DNA of 64,000 nt from an uncultured Alphaproteobacteria bacterium (GCA_902591315.1 CACJAI010000001.1:1-64000); one strand, 5' to 3'; positions 44,836-56,076 are shown, numbered from the stretch's first letter. Numbers and translations are program-made. The notes: generated by a model from the sequence alone, not told the origin.

Positions 44836-46694
44836 ATTGAAACGAGTTCTGAGACTAAATTCGTATATTTTTTTGGGTCGTCAAGGCTTTCACCTTCCAT
44901 TAGCTTTGCGTGATCATAAAGAATTTCACAGAATTTGTCTTTTTGATTTTTATCTAAAGATTTTAATTTATTAACTAATTCATGATTGATATTTATCTCT
45001 AAAATTCTTTTTTCATCAGAAATATTTTGATTATTAGCAGCCATCAGTTTTTTTAAATGCATATCCATATCGTTCTCATCAGCTACTAAACATGAAGCAC
45101 TTGTAGTTAGTCTTTTAGAAATTTTTACATCTTTAACTTTATCTTTCAGATTGTCTTTTAAAAAACCAACAAAATCTTTATCTTCCTTTGGCTCTTCTTT
45201 GTCTTTTTTTGACTCTTTTTTATCCTCAATATCTACTTCACCTTTAGTAATAGATGTAAATTCATAATCTTTGAACTTCATTTTCATTGGCATCCAGAAT
45301 TCGTCGACTGGATCCGTAATTAACAAAACATTTATTTTTTTATTTTTAAATAGTTCCATTTGAGGGCTATTAATGAGGTTTTCCTTGTTTTCGCCTGAAA
45401 TATAATAGATTTTCTTTTTATCGTTTGAAAATTCAGTTACGTATTGATCTAAAGTTATCATCTCCTCTTTCTCAGAGCAGTTAAAAGTTGAAAACTCAAA
45501 TATTTGATCATGAAAGTCATTAAATTCATAGAGTCCCTCTTTTACAACAGGCCCAAAATTCTTCCAAAAATCTTTAAATTCATCTGGCTTCTTTTTTTTT
45601 AATTCTAGAATTTCTTTGAGAACTCTTTTTGTAATAGCATTAGATATTTTATTAATTACGGCATTATTTTGTAAAATTTCTCTTGAAATATTTAAACTAA
45701 GATCTTCTGTGTCTACCACACCTGGCACAAATCTAAGCCAAGCTGGAATTAATGCATCTAACTTATCAGAAATAAATACTTTATTAACATATAGCTTTAA
45801 CTTGTTTTTGCGATCTGGATGGTAAAGATCTTGAGGCTGCGATTTTGGTAAATATAAAAGGGCAGTATAATTTACAACTCCCTCAGCTTTAAAGTGAATA
45901 GTTGTTAAAGGCTCATCATAATAGTTTGAAACTTGATTATAAAAAGATTTGTAATCATCTTTTTTAATTTTTGATTTATCTTTTAGCCAAATGGCTTCAG
46001 CAGAGTTTACTTGTTCTTCTGTTTTATCATCTTTTTTCTTATCATTTTTATCTTCTTCGGATGTTACAAAAATGGGGAAAGGAACAAAATCAGAATACTT
46101 TTTTATTATTTCCTCTATTTTATATTTACTTAAAAACTCTTTCTCATCCTTCTTAATTGATAACGTAATTTCAGTTCCAATTTCATTGTACTCCGTTTCC
46201 TCAATTGAAAATGTACCTTTACCATCTGAAGTCCAAAGGTAACCACTGGATGAGTCATATTTTTTTGATCTAACTACTACTTGATCTGAAACCATAAATG
46301 ATGAATAGAAACCAACTCCAAATTTACCAATTTGATTGATATCTCCCTTTTTATCACCCATCTTTTTAATAAACTCTTCCGTGCCAGATTTAGCTATTGT
46401 GCCTAAATTTGATTGCATATCTTTATCATCCATGCCAATCCCATTATCTTTAATTGAGATAGTTTTATTTTTTTCATTAAGATGAATTCGAATTTGGAAT
46501 TTATTTGTTTTAGGAGCTTTGGAGTCAGTCTGACTAACATATCTAAGCTTTTCGCAAGCATCTGATGAATTTGATATTAATTCACGTAAAAATATTTCCT
46601 TTTCGGTATAGAGTGAATTAGCAACTATATCTAGGAGCTTTGATACTTCAGTTTCAAATTTTACAGTTTTCTTTTCCGCTTGTTGTTTAGTCAT
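44832..46694 (-). CDS. htpG: molecular chaperone HtpG (Hsp90)
   Basis: ATP-dependent dimeric chaperone. N-terminal GHKL ATPase: SLYTEKEIFLRELISNSSDA, KDNGIGMDDKDM, QIGKFGVGFYSSFMV; middle domain with DTEDLSLNISREILQ; C-terminal dimerisation domain. 620 residues. The linker between N and middle domains is very Lys/Asp/Glu-rich. No Shine-Dalgarno is clear; only 27 bases separate its start from the divergent aminopeptidase gene, so the promoter lies partly within that gene. Confidence 0.98.
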   Translation of the reverse strand: MTKQQAEKKTVKFETEVSKLLDIVANSLYTEKEIFLRELISNSSDACEKLRYVSQTDSKAPKTNKFQIRIHLNEKNKTISIKDNGIGMDDKDMQSNLGTIAKSGTEEFIKKMGDKKGDINQIGKFGVGFYSSFMVSDQVVVRSKKYDSSSGYLWTSDGKGTFSIEETEYNEIGTEITLSIKKDEKEFLSKYKIEEIIKKYSDFVPFPIFVTSEEDKNDKKKDDKTEEQVNSAEAIWLKDKSKIKKDDYKSFYNQVSNYYDEPLTTIHFKAEGVVNYTALLYLPKSQPQDLYHPDRKNKLKLYVNKVFISDKLDALIPAWLRFVPGVVDTEDLSLNISREILQNNAVINKISNAITKRVLKEILELKKKKPDEFKDFWKNFGPVVKEGLYEFNDFHDQIFEFSTFNCSEKEEMITLDQYVTEFSNDKKKIYYISGENKENLINSPQMELFKNKKINVLLITDPVDEFWMPMKMKFKDYEFTSITKGEVDIEDKKESKKDKEEPKEDKDFVGFLKDNLKDKVKDVKISKRLTTSASCLVADENDMDMHLKKLMAANNQNISDEKRILEININHELVNKLKSLDKNQKDKFCEILYDHAKLMEGESLDDPKKYTNLVSELVSI

Positions 46695-46721
46695 TTTTTT
46701 TTAATATCCTTATTATAAGTA

Positions 46722-48062
46722 ATGTTTACCAATGATAATACTGAGTGTTCTACAAAAATTTCTGTCATTTCACAAAGTAAATTTGATAAATGGCTGTTAA
46801 CACAATCATCTTTTACTAAAAATTGGGCTTTATCTAATAATTTCAAGGCAGAATCAGGAAAAATTCTCAAAATTCCTTATGAGGACGGAAGATTGAAAGA
46901 GGTCATATTAGGGGAGGGCGCAGATAAAAACTTGGAGGCAATTAGTGCTTTTTCTGCATCTAACATTGGTAACTATTATATTTCTTGTAAATTTGCTAAA
47001 TCAAAGGAGTCTGAAATATACAAGGCATGGGCTTGGGGCAACTATAATTATCAGTCTAAATCTAAAAAAAATTTATTATACGTAAAGAAACAAAAGGAAT
47101 TAGAGTTTTTAACTTTTTACTCAGATTGTATTAATTTTTCAAGAGACTTGATAAATAGCCCTGCAAATAAATTAAACCCATCAACTTATTTCTCAAAAAT
47201 TAAAAATAATAATTTGTTTAAAAGTTTTAATTTTATTGATTACACTGAAAAAGAAATAAATTCGAATTTTCCTTTGACATGTGCTGTTGGTAAATCTTCC
47301 TCTTCAAAACCAAAAGTGATTGAAATAACAAATCGAAAACTTTCAAAAAAAGATAAACCATTGGTTATTATTGGGAAAGGGGTTACATTTGACACAGGCG
47401 GTGTAAACATAAAACCAGGTACCTCAATGAGAAATATGAAAAAAGATATGGGAGGATCTGCTATCGCTATATCATTATTTTTGTTGGCAAATTATTTTTT
47501 AAAAAAAACTAAAATTGTTTTAATTGCCCCAATCGCTGAAAATGCAATATCATCAAAATCAATGAGACCTGGTGATGTATATTCATCTGTATCAGGAAAG
47601 TCTGTGGAAATTGCCCATACAGATGCTGAGGGAAGACTTTTGTTAGCAGATGCAATAGAAAAAGCTTCTTCTTATAACCCATGTATGATTATTGATTTTG
47701 CAACGCTTACTGGAGCTGCAAGAGTAGCTCTGGGTGAAGACCTTCCTGCTTATTTTTGTAATAATGAAACATTTGCAAAAAAAATCGAAAATTTAAATAA
47801 AGAAAAATTGAGATGTTGGAGATTACCCTTGTACTCTCCTTACTTCTTTAAAATTAAATCTCAAGTAGCAGATCTTAGTAATGCATCTTTAGATGGTATG
47901 GCTGGCTCTATTACAGCAGCACTTTTTCTCCAAGAATTTTTAAAATCTCCCAATATACCTTGGTTTCACTTTGACACCTTTGCTTGGTCTCAAGACTCAA
48001 AAGGAGCTGCATTACAGGGATTAGATATAATGAGTGATTTTTTAAGGAAAAATTTTAATTAG
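46722..48062 (+). CDS. leucyl aminopeptidase family (M17) enzyme
   Basis: Two-metal cytosolic aminopeptidase. Metal and active-site patterns: IGKGVTFDTGGVNIKPG, MKKDMGGSA with the catalytic Lys, MRPGDVY and AHTDAEGRLLLADAI. 446 residues, shorter than PepA (about 500) because the N-terminal macrodomain is reduced, like PepB-type and other alphaproteobacterial forms. Its last base is the first base of the next gene start. Confidence 0.94.
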   Translation: MFTNDNTECSTKISVISQSKFDKWLLTQSSFTKNWALSNNFKAESGKILKIPYEDGRLKEVILGEGADKNLEAISAFSASNIGNYYISCKFAKSKESEIYKAWAWGNYNYQSKSKKNLLYVKKQKELEFLTFYSDCINFSRDLINSPANKLNPSTYFSKIKNNNLFKSFNFIDYTEKEINSNFPLTCAVGKSSSSKPKVIEITNRKLSKKDKPLVIIGKGVTFDTGGVNIKPGTSMRNMKKDMGGSAIAISLFLLANYFLKKTKIVLIAPIAENAISSKSMRPGDVYSSVSGKSVEIAHTDAEGRLLLADAIEKASSYNPCMIIDFATLTGAARVALGEDLPAYFCNNETFAKKIENLNKEKLRCWRLPLYSPYFFKIKSQVADLSNASLDGMAGSITAALFLQEFLKSPNIPWFHFDTFAWSQDSKGAALQGLDIMSDFLRKNFN

Positions 48063-48646
48063 TGAAGTACTTACTGATATTTTTTCTTTTATTATCAGGT
48101 TGTATTACAACCGATAGGTCTTTTAACACAGCAAATATTTGCGATATTTTCAAAACAAATCCTAAATGGAAATCATTTGCAGAAAAAACAAAAGAAAAAT
48201 GGGGAGTTCCAGTTAGTTTGCAATTAAGCTTTATTAAACAAGAGTCCTCTTTTGAAAGAACTGCAAGGCCTCCGAGGAAAAAGGTATTGGGTTTTATACC
48301 TGGTTTAAGGCAATCAAGTGCTTATGGTTACAGTCAGGCCTTAGATGGAACATGGGAGGAGTATAAAGTTTCAACAAAAAACTTTAATGCCGATAGAAAA
48401 AATTTTAGAGATGCTAGTGATTTTATAGGATGGTATGTTGATGGAAGTTACCGTCTGTTGAAAATTGATAAAAGTGATGTTTACAATCATTACCTTGCTT
48501 ATCATGAGGGCAAGGGTGGGTATCAAAAAAAATCTTATAACAAAAAAAAATGGCTTTTAGAGGTGGCAAAAAAAGTAGAACGTCAAGCTAAAGATTATTC
48601 TAATCAAATAACAAAATGTAATTTTCATAAAAATAGTGTGTTTTAA
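48062..48646 (+). CDS. lytic transglycosylase, SLT-domain lipoprotein
   Basis: 194 residues. Lipoprotein signal with lipobox LLSGC (Cys about residue 14), so attached to the outer membrane. SLT-like domain: LQLSFIKQESSFERTARPP with the catalytic Glu, SAYGYSQALDGTWEEY and HYLAYHEGKGGY. Cleaves peptidoglycan glycan chains. GTG start overlapping the aminopeptidase stop by one base; the gshA TTG follows its stop directly. Confidence 0.9.
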   Translation: MKYLLIFFLLLSGCITTDRSFNTANICDIFKTNPKWKSFAEKTKEKWGVPVSLQLSFIKQESSFERTARPPRKKVLGFIPGLRQSSAYGYSQALDGTWEEYKVSTKNFNADRKNFRDASDFIGWYVDGSYRLLKIDKSDVYNHYLAYHEGKGGYQKKSYNKKKWLLEVAKKVERQAKDYSNQITKCNFHKNSVF

Positions 48647-49981
48647 TTGTTACAAAAATCAGATCTTATAAATTATTTCTACTCCAATTTTACTGACCCT
48701 GAGTATAAGGGCATTGGAACGGAACATGAAAAATTTATCTTTTATAAAGATAATAAAAGATTTCAATTTGATGGAGAGGTAAGTATACAAAATTTATTTC
48801 AATTTTTCTTATCAAAGGGTTGGCAAAAAAAAGAATACAATAGTTTCAATCAATTAATATCTTTGTCTAAAAATGGTGCTAGCATTACTTTAGAGCCAGG
48901 GTGTCAACTAGAATTATCTGGCAAAATTTTAAAGAATGTTCATCAAACATGTACGGAGTCTTATGAACATTTAAGAGAATTAAAAGAATATGCCGAATTG
49001 AATAAATTATGCATTTTAGGACTGGGATTTGATCCAATAAGTAAATTAGAGGATTTAACTTTTATTCCAAAAGAGCGTTATAAAATTATGAGTGAATATA
49101 TGCCTAAAGTTGGCTCAAGAGGATTAGATATGATGACCCGAACATGTACTGTTCAAGCAAATTTAGATTATTTTAATGAAACAGATCTAATTAAAAAATT
49201 TGTTGTTTCTAATAGAATTCAACCAATAGTTATGGGTATATTTTGTAATTCGCCCTTTCGTGAGTCGAAATATAATAATTTAGTGAGTAATCGAATTTAT
49301 ACATGGCAAGACACTGATGATCAAAGATGTGGAATAAAAAAATCATTTCTGAACAAGAATTTTTCTATTGAGGAATATGTTGACTTTGTTTTGGAAGTAA
49401 AAAACTATTTTTTAAAGATAAATGGAAAACAATATGACACAACAGATTATACTTTTAATGAATTGTTAACTAAAAACACTGTAAATAAAGAGCTTTCAAA
49501 TTACAACATATCAATACAAGATTGGATAAATCATCTCTCCACAATTTTTACAGAGGTAAGATTAAAGTCATATATAGAACTTAGAGGGGCAGACGCTGGG
49601 AAGTGGGAAATGATTTGCGCTCTTCCAGCATTTTGGGTTGGCATACTTTATGATGATGAAAATCTTGAACATCTTTGGAAAGAAACTAGTTCGTGGCAAG
49701 AGAATGATATTTTAAATTTGTATCAAGAGGTTCCTTATAAAGGACTTAACAGTAACTTTATTAATTCGCCCTTATATGAGCATGGTAAAAACCTTCTTAA
49801 CCTCGCTAATAAGGGATTAAAAAAAAGAGGTTATCTAAATTCTGAAGGAAGAGATGAAAGTGTTCATCTTGAAAAATTATATAATATTGTTGAAAAACAA
49901 AAAAATCCTGCAGATTTGTTAATTGAAGAGTTTAGGGATAAAAAAGATATATTATCATTATTAAATAATACCTATTATTGA
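48647..49981 (+). CDS. gshA: glutamate-cysteine ligase, plant type
   Basis: First enzyme of glutathione synthesis, in the plant/alphaproteobacterial family. Patterns: GIGTEHEKFIFYKD, ITLEPGCQLELSG, MPKVGSRGLDMMTRTCTVQ and YIELRGADAG. 444 residues, matching the family. TTG start immediately after the upstream stop (TAATTG), so translation is coupled. gshB follows after 7 bases. Confidence 0.96.
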   Translation: MLQKSDLINYFYSNFTDPEYKGIGTEHEKFIFYKDNKRFQFDGEVSIQNLFQFFLSKGWQKKEYNSFNQLISLSKNGASITLEPGCQLELSGKILKNVHQTCTESYEHLRELKEYAELNKLCILGLGFDPISKLEDLTFIPKERYKIMSEYMPKVGSRGLDMMTRTCTVQANLDYFNETDLIKKFVVSNRIQPIVMGIFCNSPFRESKYNNLVSNRIYTWQDTDDQRCGIKKSFLNKNFSIEEYVDFVLEVKNYFLKINGKQYDTTDYTFNELLTKNTVNKELSNYNISIQDWINHLSTIFTEVRLKSYIELRGADAGKWEMICALPAFWVGILYDDENLEHLWKETSSWQENDILNLYQEVPYKGLNSNFINSPLYEHGKNLLNLANKGLKKRGYLNSEGRDESVHLEKLYNIVEKQKNPADLLIEEFRDKKDILSLLNNTYY

Positions 49982-49988
49982 ATTTGCT

Positions 49989-50933
49989 ATGAAATTTCTT
50001 TTTCAAATGGATGATCCCAAAAAAATAAATATTAACGAGGACTCTACTTATATGTTAATCAAGGAGTCTTTAAATAGAGGTATAGATTGTTATTACAATG
50101 ATCCAAGATGGGTATTTAGTGAGATTAATAAAGTTAATAAAATTAAATCTCACGTTTCTAGATTAAGTTTGAAAAAAAATAATCAGCTTTCGTATCAAAG
50201 AAAGACTCTAAAAGAAATTGATTTAGAGCAGATGAATGCCATTTTTATTCGACAAGATCCACCCTTCGATTTAAATTATATTTCTAATACCTATTTATTA
50301 GATCAATTAAAAAAACCTTTAATTTTAAATAATTCAAAGGAGATTAGGAACTTCCCAGAAAAACATATTATGATGAACTTCCCAGAATTAACTCCCCCGA
50401 CGTTAATATCATCAAATATAGAAGCCATCATAAAGTTTATAAAGAAGAATAAAGAGGTTATTATAAAACCCGCTTATGGAAATGGAGGATTAGGAATTCA
50501 AAAAATTAGCCATAATAAGACTAATCTCAGTACGTTCTTAAAAAATTACATAAAAAAATTTTCGAATTGCCCAATAATTATTCAAAGATTCCTTAAAAAT
50601 TTCAAAAAAGGAGACAAAAGAATTATTCTCATAAACGGGGACATTGCTGGAGCTGTATTAAGAGTGCCTAGAACTAATAGCATAAAGGCAAATTTTCATG
50701 CAGGTGGAAGGGCAGTAGAAACCAATATCACTGACAAAGATAAGTACATTTGTAAAAAAATAAAATCATTTCTGGTGAAAAAAAAATTATATTTTGTTGG
50801 TATTGATGTGATAGATGGCTATTTAACAGAAATAAATATTACATCTCCTACTGGAATTCAAGAAATCAACAGATTAAATAAAAGTAAGATTGAAAAAGAT
50901 ATTATTGATTTTGTTTTAAGATCACTGAAATAA
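49989..50933 (+). CDS. gshB: glutathione synthetase
   Basis: ATP-grasp ligase adding glycine to gamma-glutamylcysteine. Start MKFLFQMDDPKKININEDST is the family hallmark; INNxKExRNxPEK (LNNSKEIRNFPEKH), ATP-grasp KPAYGNGGLGI and metal/substrate NITSPTGIQE at the end. 314 residues. With gshA it forms a complete glutathione pathway. 3' end overlaps the convergent asmA-like gene by 12 bases. Confidence 0.97.
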   Translation: MKFLFQMDDPKKININEDSTYMLIKESLNRGIDCYYNDPRWVFSEINKVNKIKSHVSRLSLKKNNQLSYQRKTLKEIDLEQMNAIFIRQDPPFDLNYISNTYLLDQLKKPLILNNSKEIRNFPEKHIMMNFPELTPPTLISSNIEAIIKFIKKNKEVIIKPAYGNGGLGIQKISHNKTNLSTFLKNYIKKFSNCPIIIQRFLKNFKKGDKRIILINGDIAGAVLRVPRTNSIKANFHAGGRAVETNITDKDKYICKKIKSFLVKKKLYFVGIDVIDGYLTEINITSPTGIQEINRLNKSKIEKDIIDFVLRSLK

Positions 50934-53114
50934 ATTTTCAAAAAGCTTATTTATATTTTTTTGAATTAAATCTTCTATAGGTTTTTTTACAGTCCCATCA
51001 GGTATGACTCTTTCATAGGAATAATTTCCATTTTGATATTTTATAACAAAATCCTCATTGTCAATAATATCAAAAATTGTAATTTTAAAATTATTCAAAG
51101 CTAATTCTAATTCTGACTCTAAAGTCTCTCCGTCTGGTGATGTTAAAATTAAGTTTTTAATTTTCAATTCATTCAAATTATTGTTAGAAATTTGTCCAGA
51201 AATAGAACTACTTTGATTGATGAAAGAATTTGCTAATGTGTTTAATAATTCATTAATTTGTTCAAAATCCTCAATGTCTTGAGATAGAGATTGAATAAAT
51301 AAAACTAGTGCAAATTCCTCTTCAGTAATATTAACATTAATATCACCACCTATGTTTCCAGATATATTTTTAATATTTTTAAGATTAACAGGTTCAGAAA
51401 CATCTAAAGATATATTAATTTTTCCTTTAATACGTGATGTATTTAAAAATAAACGATCAAATTTAGATAAATTTAAATCATTTAATTTGACTGTACCAGT
51501 AAACATCTGATTTTTAATTGATCCAGAAATATTTGAAATTTTATCTTTATTTACTAGATCTAAATTTTCTATCAAAAATAGATCATTGACTGGATCAACG
51601 TAAAGGTTTGACTCTAAATAATCAAAGTCAACAAGATCCACAATATTCGTAAAATCTTCTTCAGTTAATTCAGAGATGATATTTAATAGTTCTGTTTTAT
51701 TTAAATTTTCAATTCCAATATTCAAAGAGGCATTATTAAAATTATTAAGATCTAAATTACCGTCGATCAATAAATTTGAACCCTCTAAATTAATAAATTG
51801 AAGATCTTCAATAGCTAAATTTGAGCCATTTATGAGGCCTCTCATGTTGATATGTTCCGTATTTAATTTCTTTAATAAGCTAATTAATGAGTTAGATGGA
51901 ATTAACTCAAATTGTCTAAACTGGTTTAATTGAATATCTAATTTTAGACTATTGATATCATCAAGCCCATAAGTGCCGCTAATTTGAATAATATTTTCAT
52001 CCTTATTAGTTATCTTTAATTGATCAATTGTAAAAATATTATTTGCGAAATTGCTGGATAATTTAATTTCATCAAATTCAAATTTCTTTACTAATTCCGA
52101 ATAAGGTAAAAGTTCTAATAATATTGATAAGTCATCTTTTGAACTAGAGTTAAGACTAGCATTAATGTTAGCATTATAAAAATTAAGATTCTCAATAGTT
52201 CCGTTAAAACCTAAATTTGTTCCTTGATCAGAGATATACAAGATTTTATTTATAGTTAAATTATTAGAATTGTAGTTTAAATCAAAAGTCTCAATTATTC
52301 CTTGAGGAAAATCTATAATTTCATTGAAAATATTTAAATTACGAATTAATTGAAACAAATTATCCGAAGAGATATTTTGACCTCTTATTGATAAATCAGA
52401 ACTAATGAGATTGCTTAAATTGATATTACCGTCAATATTAATTTGTGATTTGTCAGCTAGAGTTATAACTAGGTTTTTAATATTTAAATTTTCTTTTACA
52501 TATTCACCTTTGATATCAAGACTTTGAAAATTTATTTTTTTTAAAACTTTCTGGTAATTTTCCCCTAAAAGTAATACTAGTTCATCTATTTCAAGATTTT
52601 CTATGGAAAAATCAATTTTATTTATGCCTGAGTCAGTTGTATAAATATCAAAAAATAAATCAGAGCCTTTATATTTAAATTCATTTGATATTATTCTTGT
52701 ATATATGCCCTCGTTAGAGATCTTTAATTTTAAATTATCGATATCACCTTCTAGTAAAATCGCATTGTTAACAAAATTTGAATTTATATTTTCTATTCTT
52801 GCTTGATTTAGTGTAATTGAAATATCATCTGTGTTAAAAATAGATCTAGAAATTTCAATATCAGAAGCAGCAAAATCAGTTTGGATTAAATTATGATTAA
52901 TCTTGAAATTTGAATTATCTATAGAGAGAATTGGTTTAGGCATAATTTTTAATGTTTGATTTGATAAACTGTTCAATGTAACAAAACCTTTAGTTTCTCT
53001 TTCGACCATTTCTTGAGATAAAATATTCATAGGCAATCTTAGAAAACTAAGTCCAAATAAAATCACTAAAAATAAAAGTATTGCTATGGGTATTAAGACT
53101 TTTAATTTTTTCAT
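50922..53114 (-). CDS. AsmA-like membrane-anchored protein
   Basis: 730 residues with one N-terminal membrane helix (VLIPIAILLFLVILFGLSFL) and a very long repetitive beta domain in the periplasm (repeats such as NLKNIKNISGNIGGDINVNI and LDNFN-type GNLDLNNFNNASLNIGIENL). This matches the AsmA/TamB-like superfamily, which probably carries phospholipids to the outer membrane or affects outer membrane assembly. The N-terminal motif VTLNSLSNQTLKIMPKPILS fits AsmA (GkvtlnG... p.i.l). Follows the exchanger gene by 9 bases. Confidence 0.85.
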   Translation of the reverse strand: MKKLKVLIPIAILLFLVILFGLSFLRLPMNILSQEMVERETKGFVTLNSLSNQTLKIMPKPILSIDNSNFKINHNLIQTDFAASDIEISRSIFNTDDISITLNQARIENINSNFVNNAILLEGDIDNLKLKISNEGIYTRIISNEFKYKGSDLFFDIYTTDSGINKIDFSIENLEIDELVLLLGENYQKVLKKINFQSLDIKGEYVKENLNIKNLVITLADKSQINIDGNINLSNLISSDLSIRGQNISSDNLFQLIRNLNIFNEIIDFPQGIIETFDLNYNSNNLTINKILYISDQGTNLGFNGTIENLNFYNANINASLNSSSKDDLSILLELLPYSELVKKFEFDEIKLSSNFANNIFTIDQLKITNKDENIIQISGTYGLDDINSLKLDIQLNQFRQFELIPSNSLISLLKKLNTEHINMRGLINGSNLAIEDLQFINLEGSNLLIDGNLDLNNFNNASLNIGIENLNKTELLNIISELTEEDFTNIVDLVDFDYLESNLYVDPVNDLFLIENLDLVNKDKISNISGSIKNQMFTGTVKLNDLNLSKFDRLFLNTSRIKGKINISLDVSEPVNLKNIKNISGNIGGDINVNITEEEFALVLFIQSLSQDIEDFEQINELLNTLANSFINQSSSISGQISNNNLNELKIKNLILTSPDGETLESELELALNNFKITIFDIIDNEDFVIKYQNGNYSYERVIPDGTVKKPIEDLIQKNINKLFENLFQ

Positions 53115-53123
53115 TTATTCTTT

Positions 53124-54050
53124 CTACAAATATAAGATCACAAAATAGATCATATAGGCTAATATAAAGCCAAGAGAAATTAATTTTCCAGCTAATTTTA
53201 AAGAAATAATCACAAAAAATAATAGAGAAGTCATTAAAAATAGCCATTTATCAATTTGACCAAGTAATTCATAAAAATTTATAGTGCCATTGATTAGCAC
53301 AGCAATAATCGTTATTCCAAATATGTTGGCTATATTTGACCCAAGAATATTTCCAATTGCCAAATTATTTTGTTTTTTTACGATTGATAAAATTGTTGCA
53401 ATTACTTCAGGTAAAGATGTACCAAAAGCAACAATTGTTATCCCAATCGTAGTTTCTGCAACACCAAATATGCTAGTTAGATTTTTTGCATAAACAATAA
53501 AATATTTAGAACTAAAAAATAACACGATAAATGCTAATATTATCTTTAAAATAATAAAAAAAGATGAAGGATGAGTTATCTCAGATATTGTGTTAGTTTC
53601 ATCAATTGGTTTTTTTAATTCAAAATAAATAAAAAAACAAATTAATCCAAAAAGTAAAATTCCGTGCGTGTAGCCAAGATTAAAATTAAATATTATGAAA
53701 ATAAAAAAAACGATTGAAAAAATTAAAAAAAATAAAAAAGTACTTTTATCCCTTTCATCTGTCACTAACCTAGTAATGGGATATAGCATGATACCCCCTA
53801 CCAATAAAATATTTGCAATATTACTTCCAACAAGATTACCTGCTACTATTCCAACAGAATTTAATTTTAATGCTTGAAATGTTGCCGCAAACTCAGGGAG
53901 GGAAGTGCCAATTGCTATTATAAATATTCCAACAAGTATTGGTCTAATTTTAAAAACTTGTGAGATTAGTATTGAATTTTTAATTGCAAAATCACATGAC
54001 CATATTAATAGAGCAAGACTAACTAATACTCCTAGTAAACTCTCAATCAA
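53124..54050 (-). CDS. calcium/sodium antiporter (CaCA, YrbG-like)
   Basis: Inner membrane cation exchanger, 308 residues and about ten helices. Two alpha repeats face each other: [15 protein letters not shown] with [16 protein letters not shown], and [15 protein letters not shown] with [16 protein letters not shown]; the Glu of each GTSLPE binds the cation. Could export Ca2+ or other cations against Na+. Overlaps uvrB by 4 bases. Confidence 0.94.
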   Translation of the reverse strand: MIESLLGVLVSLALLIWSCDFAIKNSILISQVFKIRPILVGIFIIAIGTSLPEFAATFQALKLNSVGIVAGNLVGSNIANILLVGGIMLYPITRLVTDERDKSTFLFFLIFSIVFFIFIIFNFNLGYTHGILLFGLICFFIYFELKKPIDETNTISEITHPSSFFIILKIILAFIVLFFSSKYFIVYAKNLTSIFGVAETTIGITIVAFGTSLPEVIATILSIVKKQNNLAIGNILGSNIANIFGITIIAVLINGTINFYELLGQIDKWLFLMTSLLFFVIISLKLAGKLISLGFILAYMIYFVILYL

Positions 54051-56029
54051 TTCACACCCATTTGATCTTTTTTAAGTTTCCTTATTTCATCTCTGAACAT
54101 TGCAGCTTTTTCAAAATCTAAATTTTCAGCTGCAGATAACATTTTTTTCTCTAATTTTTGAACATGTTTTTCAAATTTATTAGGACTCAATTTATCAATT
54201 TCAGACGTACCCACAGTATAGCTATCTTTTTCATAGATGCTCTCGATAATTTCACCAATATTTCTTTTCACTGATTTAGGGGTAATGTTATTTTTCTTAT
54301 TAAATTCAATTTGTTTATTTTTTCTGTATTTTGTCTCCTCAAGAGCTGCTTTAATACTTTTAGTTAATATATCTGCATATAAAATCACTTTTCCATCGAT
54401 ATTTCTTGCAGCACGACCTATGGTTTGAACTAAACTAGTTTTTGACCTTAAATAACCCTCTTTATCAGCATCAAGAATGGCTACTAAACCACACTCAGGA
54501 ATATCTAGCCCTTCTCTGAGCAAATTAATGCCTATTAAAATATCAATCTCTCCAATTCTCAAAGAGCGAATAAGTTTTATTCTATCAATAGTCTCAACAT
54601 CAGAATGCATATATTCAGCCTTTAAATTATGTTCTTTTAAGTAATTGGTTAAGTCCTCAGCATTTTTTTTTGTAAGAGTTGTAATCAATACTCTATTTTT
54701 ATTATTGAGTGTTATTTTAATTTCACCCATTAAGTCTTCCACTTGATTGATAGTTGTTTTGATCACGCACTCAGGATCAATTAGACCTGTGGGTCGTATG
54801 ATTTGTTCAACATACTCATTATCGACTTCATTCAATTCCCATGGGCCAGGAGTTGCAGATAAAAAAATAGTGGGGGGGCGCATCATATTCCATTCTTCAA
54901 AAGTTAAAGGTCGATTATCCAATGCAGATGGAAGTCTAAATCCATAATCTGATAAAGTTTTTTTTCTAGATCGGTCACCTTTATACATTCCATTTATTTG
55001 CGGTACGGATACATGAGACTCATCAATAATAAGAAGTGAGTTGTCTGGAATAAACTCGTATAAAGTTGGTGGAGCTTCACCAGGTTGTCTTCCACTTAAA
55101 TATCTCGAATAATTCTCAATTCCTGAACATGTTCCCGTTGCCTGTATCATTTCCAAATCAAAATTAGTTCTCTCTTTTAATCTTTGAAATTCAAGCAACT
55201 TTTTTTCCTTATCAAACTCTTCTAGTCTTATTTTTAAATCTTTTTTAATTTCTTTAATAGCGTTCTCTAATCGTGGTTTTGGAGTAATGTAATGACTATT
55301 TGCAAAGATTTTTACTTCATCAAAGCTTTGAATGAATTCACCTGTGAGAGGATCAAACTCTTTAATATCTTCCACCTCGTCTCCAAAAAAACTTATCCGC
55401 CAAGCAATATCCTCTAAATGCGCAGGAAAAACATCAACTCGATCCCCAGTTACTCGAAACATACCTCTTCTAAAATCAATATTATTTCTTTTATACTGTA
55501 ACTCTACTAATTCTCTTAGGAACTCCATTAAATTAATGTTTTGTCCTTTTTTTATTTCTAAAGTCATTTTAGAGTAAGAGTCAACAGACCCAATACCATA
55601 AATACATGAAACACTTGCTACAATAATTACATCTTCTCTTTCTACTAATGATCTAGTTGCTGAGTGTCTAAAACGATCTATTTGTTCATTTATAGAGGAT
55701 TCCTTTTCTATAAATGTATCTGATCGAGGTACATAAGCTTCTGGTTGATAATAATCATAATAACTTACAAAATACTCAACCGCATTATTAGGAAACAATA
55801 CTTTTAGCTCTTCATACAATTGCGCAGCCAAAGTCTTATTTGGAGCCATAATCAATGTTGGTCTGTTATATTTTTCTATAACATTTGCAATTGTAAAAGT
55901 TTTTCCAGAGCCGGTTACACCCAATAATACTTGGCTTTGTTTTCTCTTTTCTAAACCATCGATCAATTTTTTGATTGCTTGAGGTTGATCTCCTTTTGGT
56001 TTATTTTCACTTACTATTTTAAATGGCAT
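54047..56029 (-). CDS. uvrB: excinuclease ABC subunit B
   Basis: Damage-verifying helicase-like subunit of nucleotide excision repair. Walker [16 protein letters not shown], beta-hairpin [16 protein letters not shown] box [12 protein letters not shown], motif [15 protein letters not shown] and [10 protein letters not shown]-terminal UVR motif [14 protein letters not shown] for UvrC binding. 660 residues. Divergent from aspC with a 47-base spacer; a SOS box is not seen in it. Confidence 0.98.
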   Translation of the reverse strand: MPFKIVSENKPKGDQPQAIKKLIDGLEKRKQSQVLLGVTGSGKTFTIANVIEKYNRPTLIMAPNKTLAAQLYEELKVLFPNNAVEYFVSYYDYYQPEAYVPRSDTFIEKESSINEQIDRFRHSATRSLVEREDVIIVASVSCIYGIGSVDSYSKMTLEIKKGQNINLMEFLRELVELQYKRNNIDFRRGMFRVTGDRVDVFPAHLEDIAWRISFFGDEVEDIKEFDPLTGEFIQSFDEVKIFANSHYITPKPRLENAIKEIKKDLKIRLEEFDKEKKLLEFQRLKERTNFDLEMIQATGTCSGIENYSRYLSGRQPGEAPPTLYEFIPDNSLLIIDESHVSVPQINGMYKGDRSRKKTLSDYGFRLPSALDNRPLTFEEWNMMRPPTIFLSATPGPWELNEVDNEYVEQIIRPTGLIDPECVIKTTINQVEDLMGEIKITLNNKNRVLITTLTKKNAEDLTNYLKEHNLKAEYMHSDVETIDRIKLIRSLRIGEIDILIGINLLREGLDIPECGLVAILDADKEGYLRSKTSLVQTIGRAARNIDGKVILYADILTKSIKAALEETKYRKNKQIEFNKKNNITPKSVKRNIGEIIESIYEKDSYTVGTSEIDKLSPNKFEKHVQKLEKKMLSAAENLDFEKAAMFRDEIRKLKKDQMGVN

Positions 56030-56076
56030 ACTTGTAGAAATTTATAAATAAGTTTATAGATAACTAAATAAAAAAA

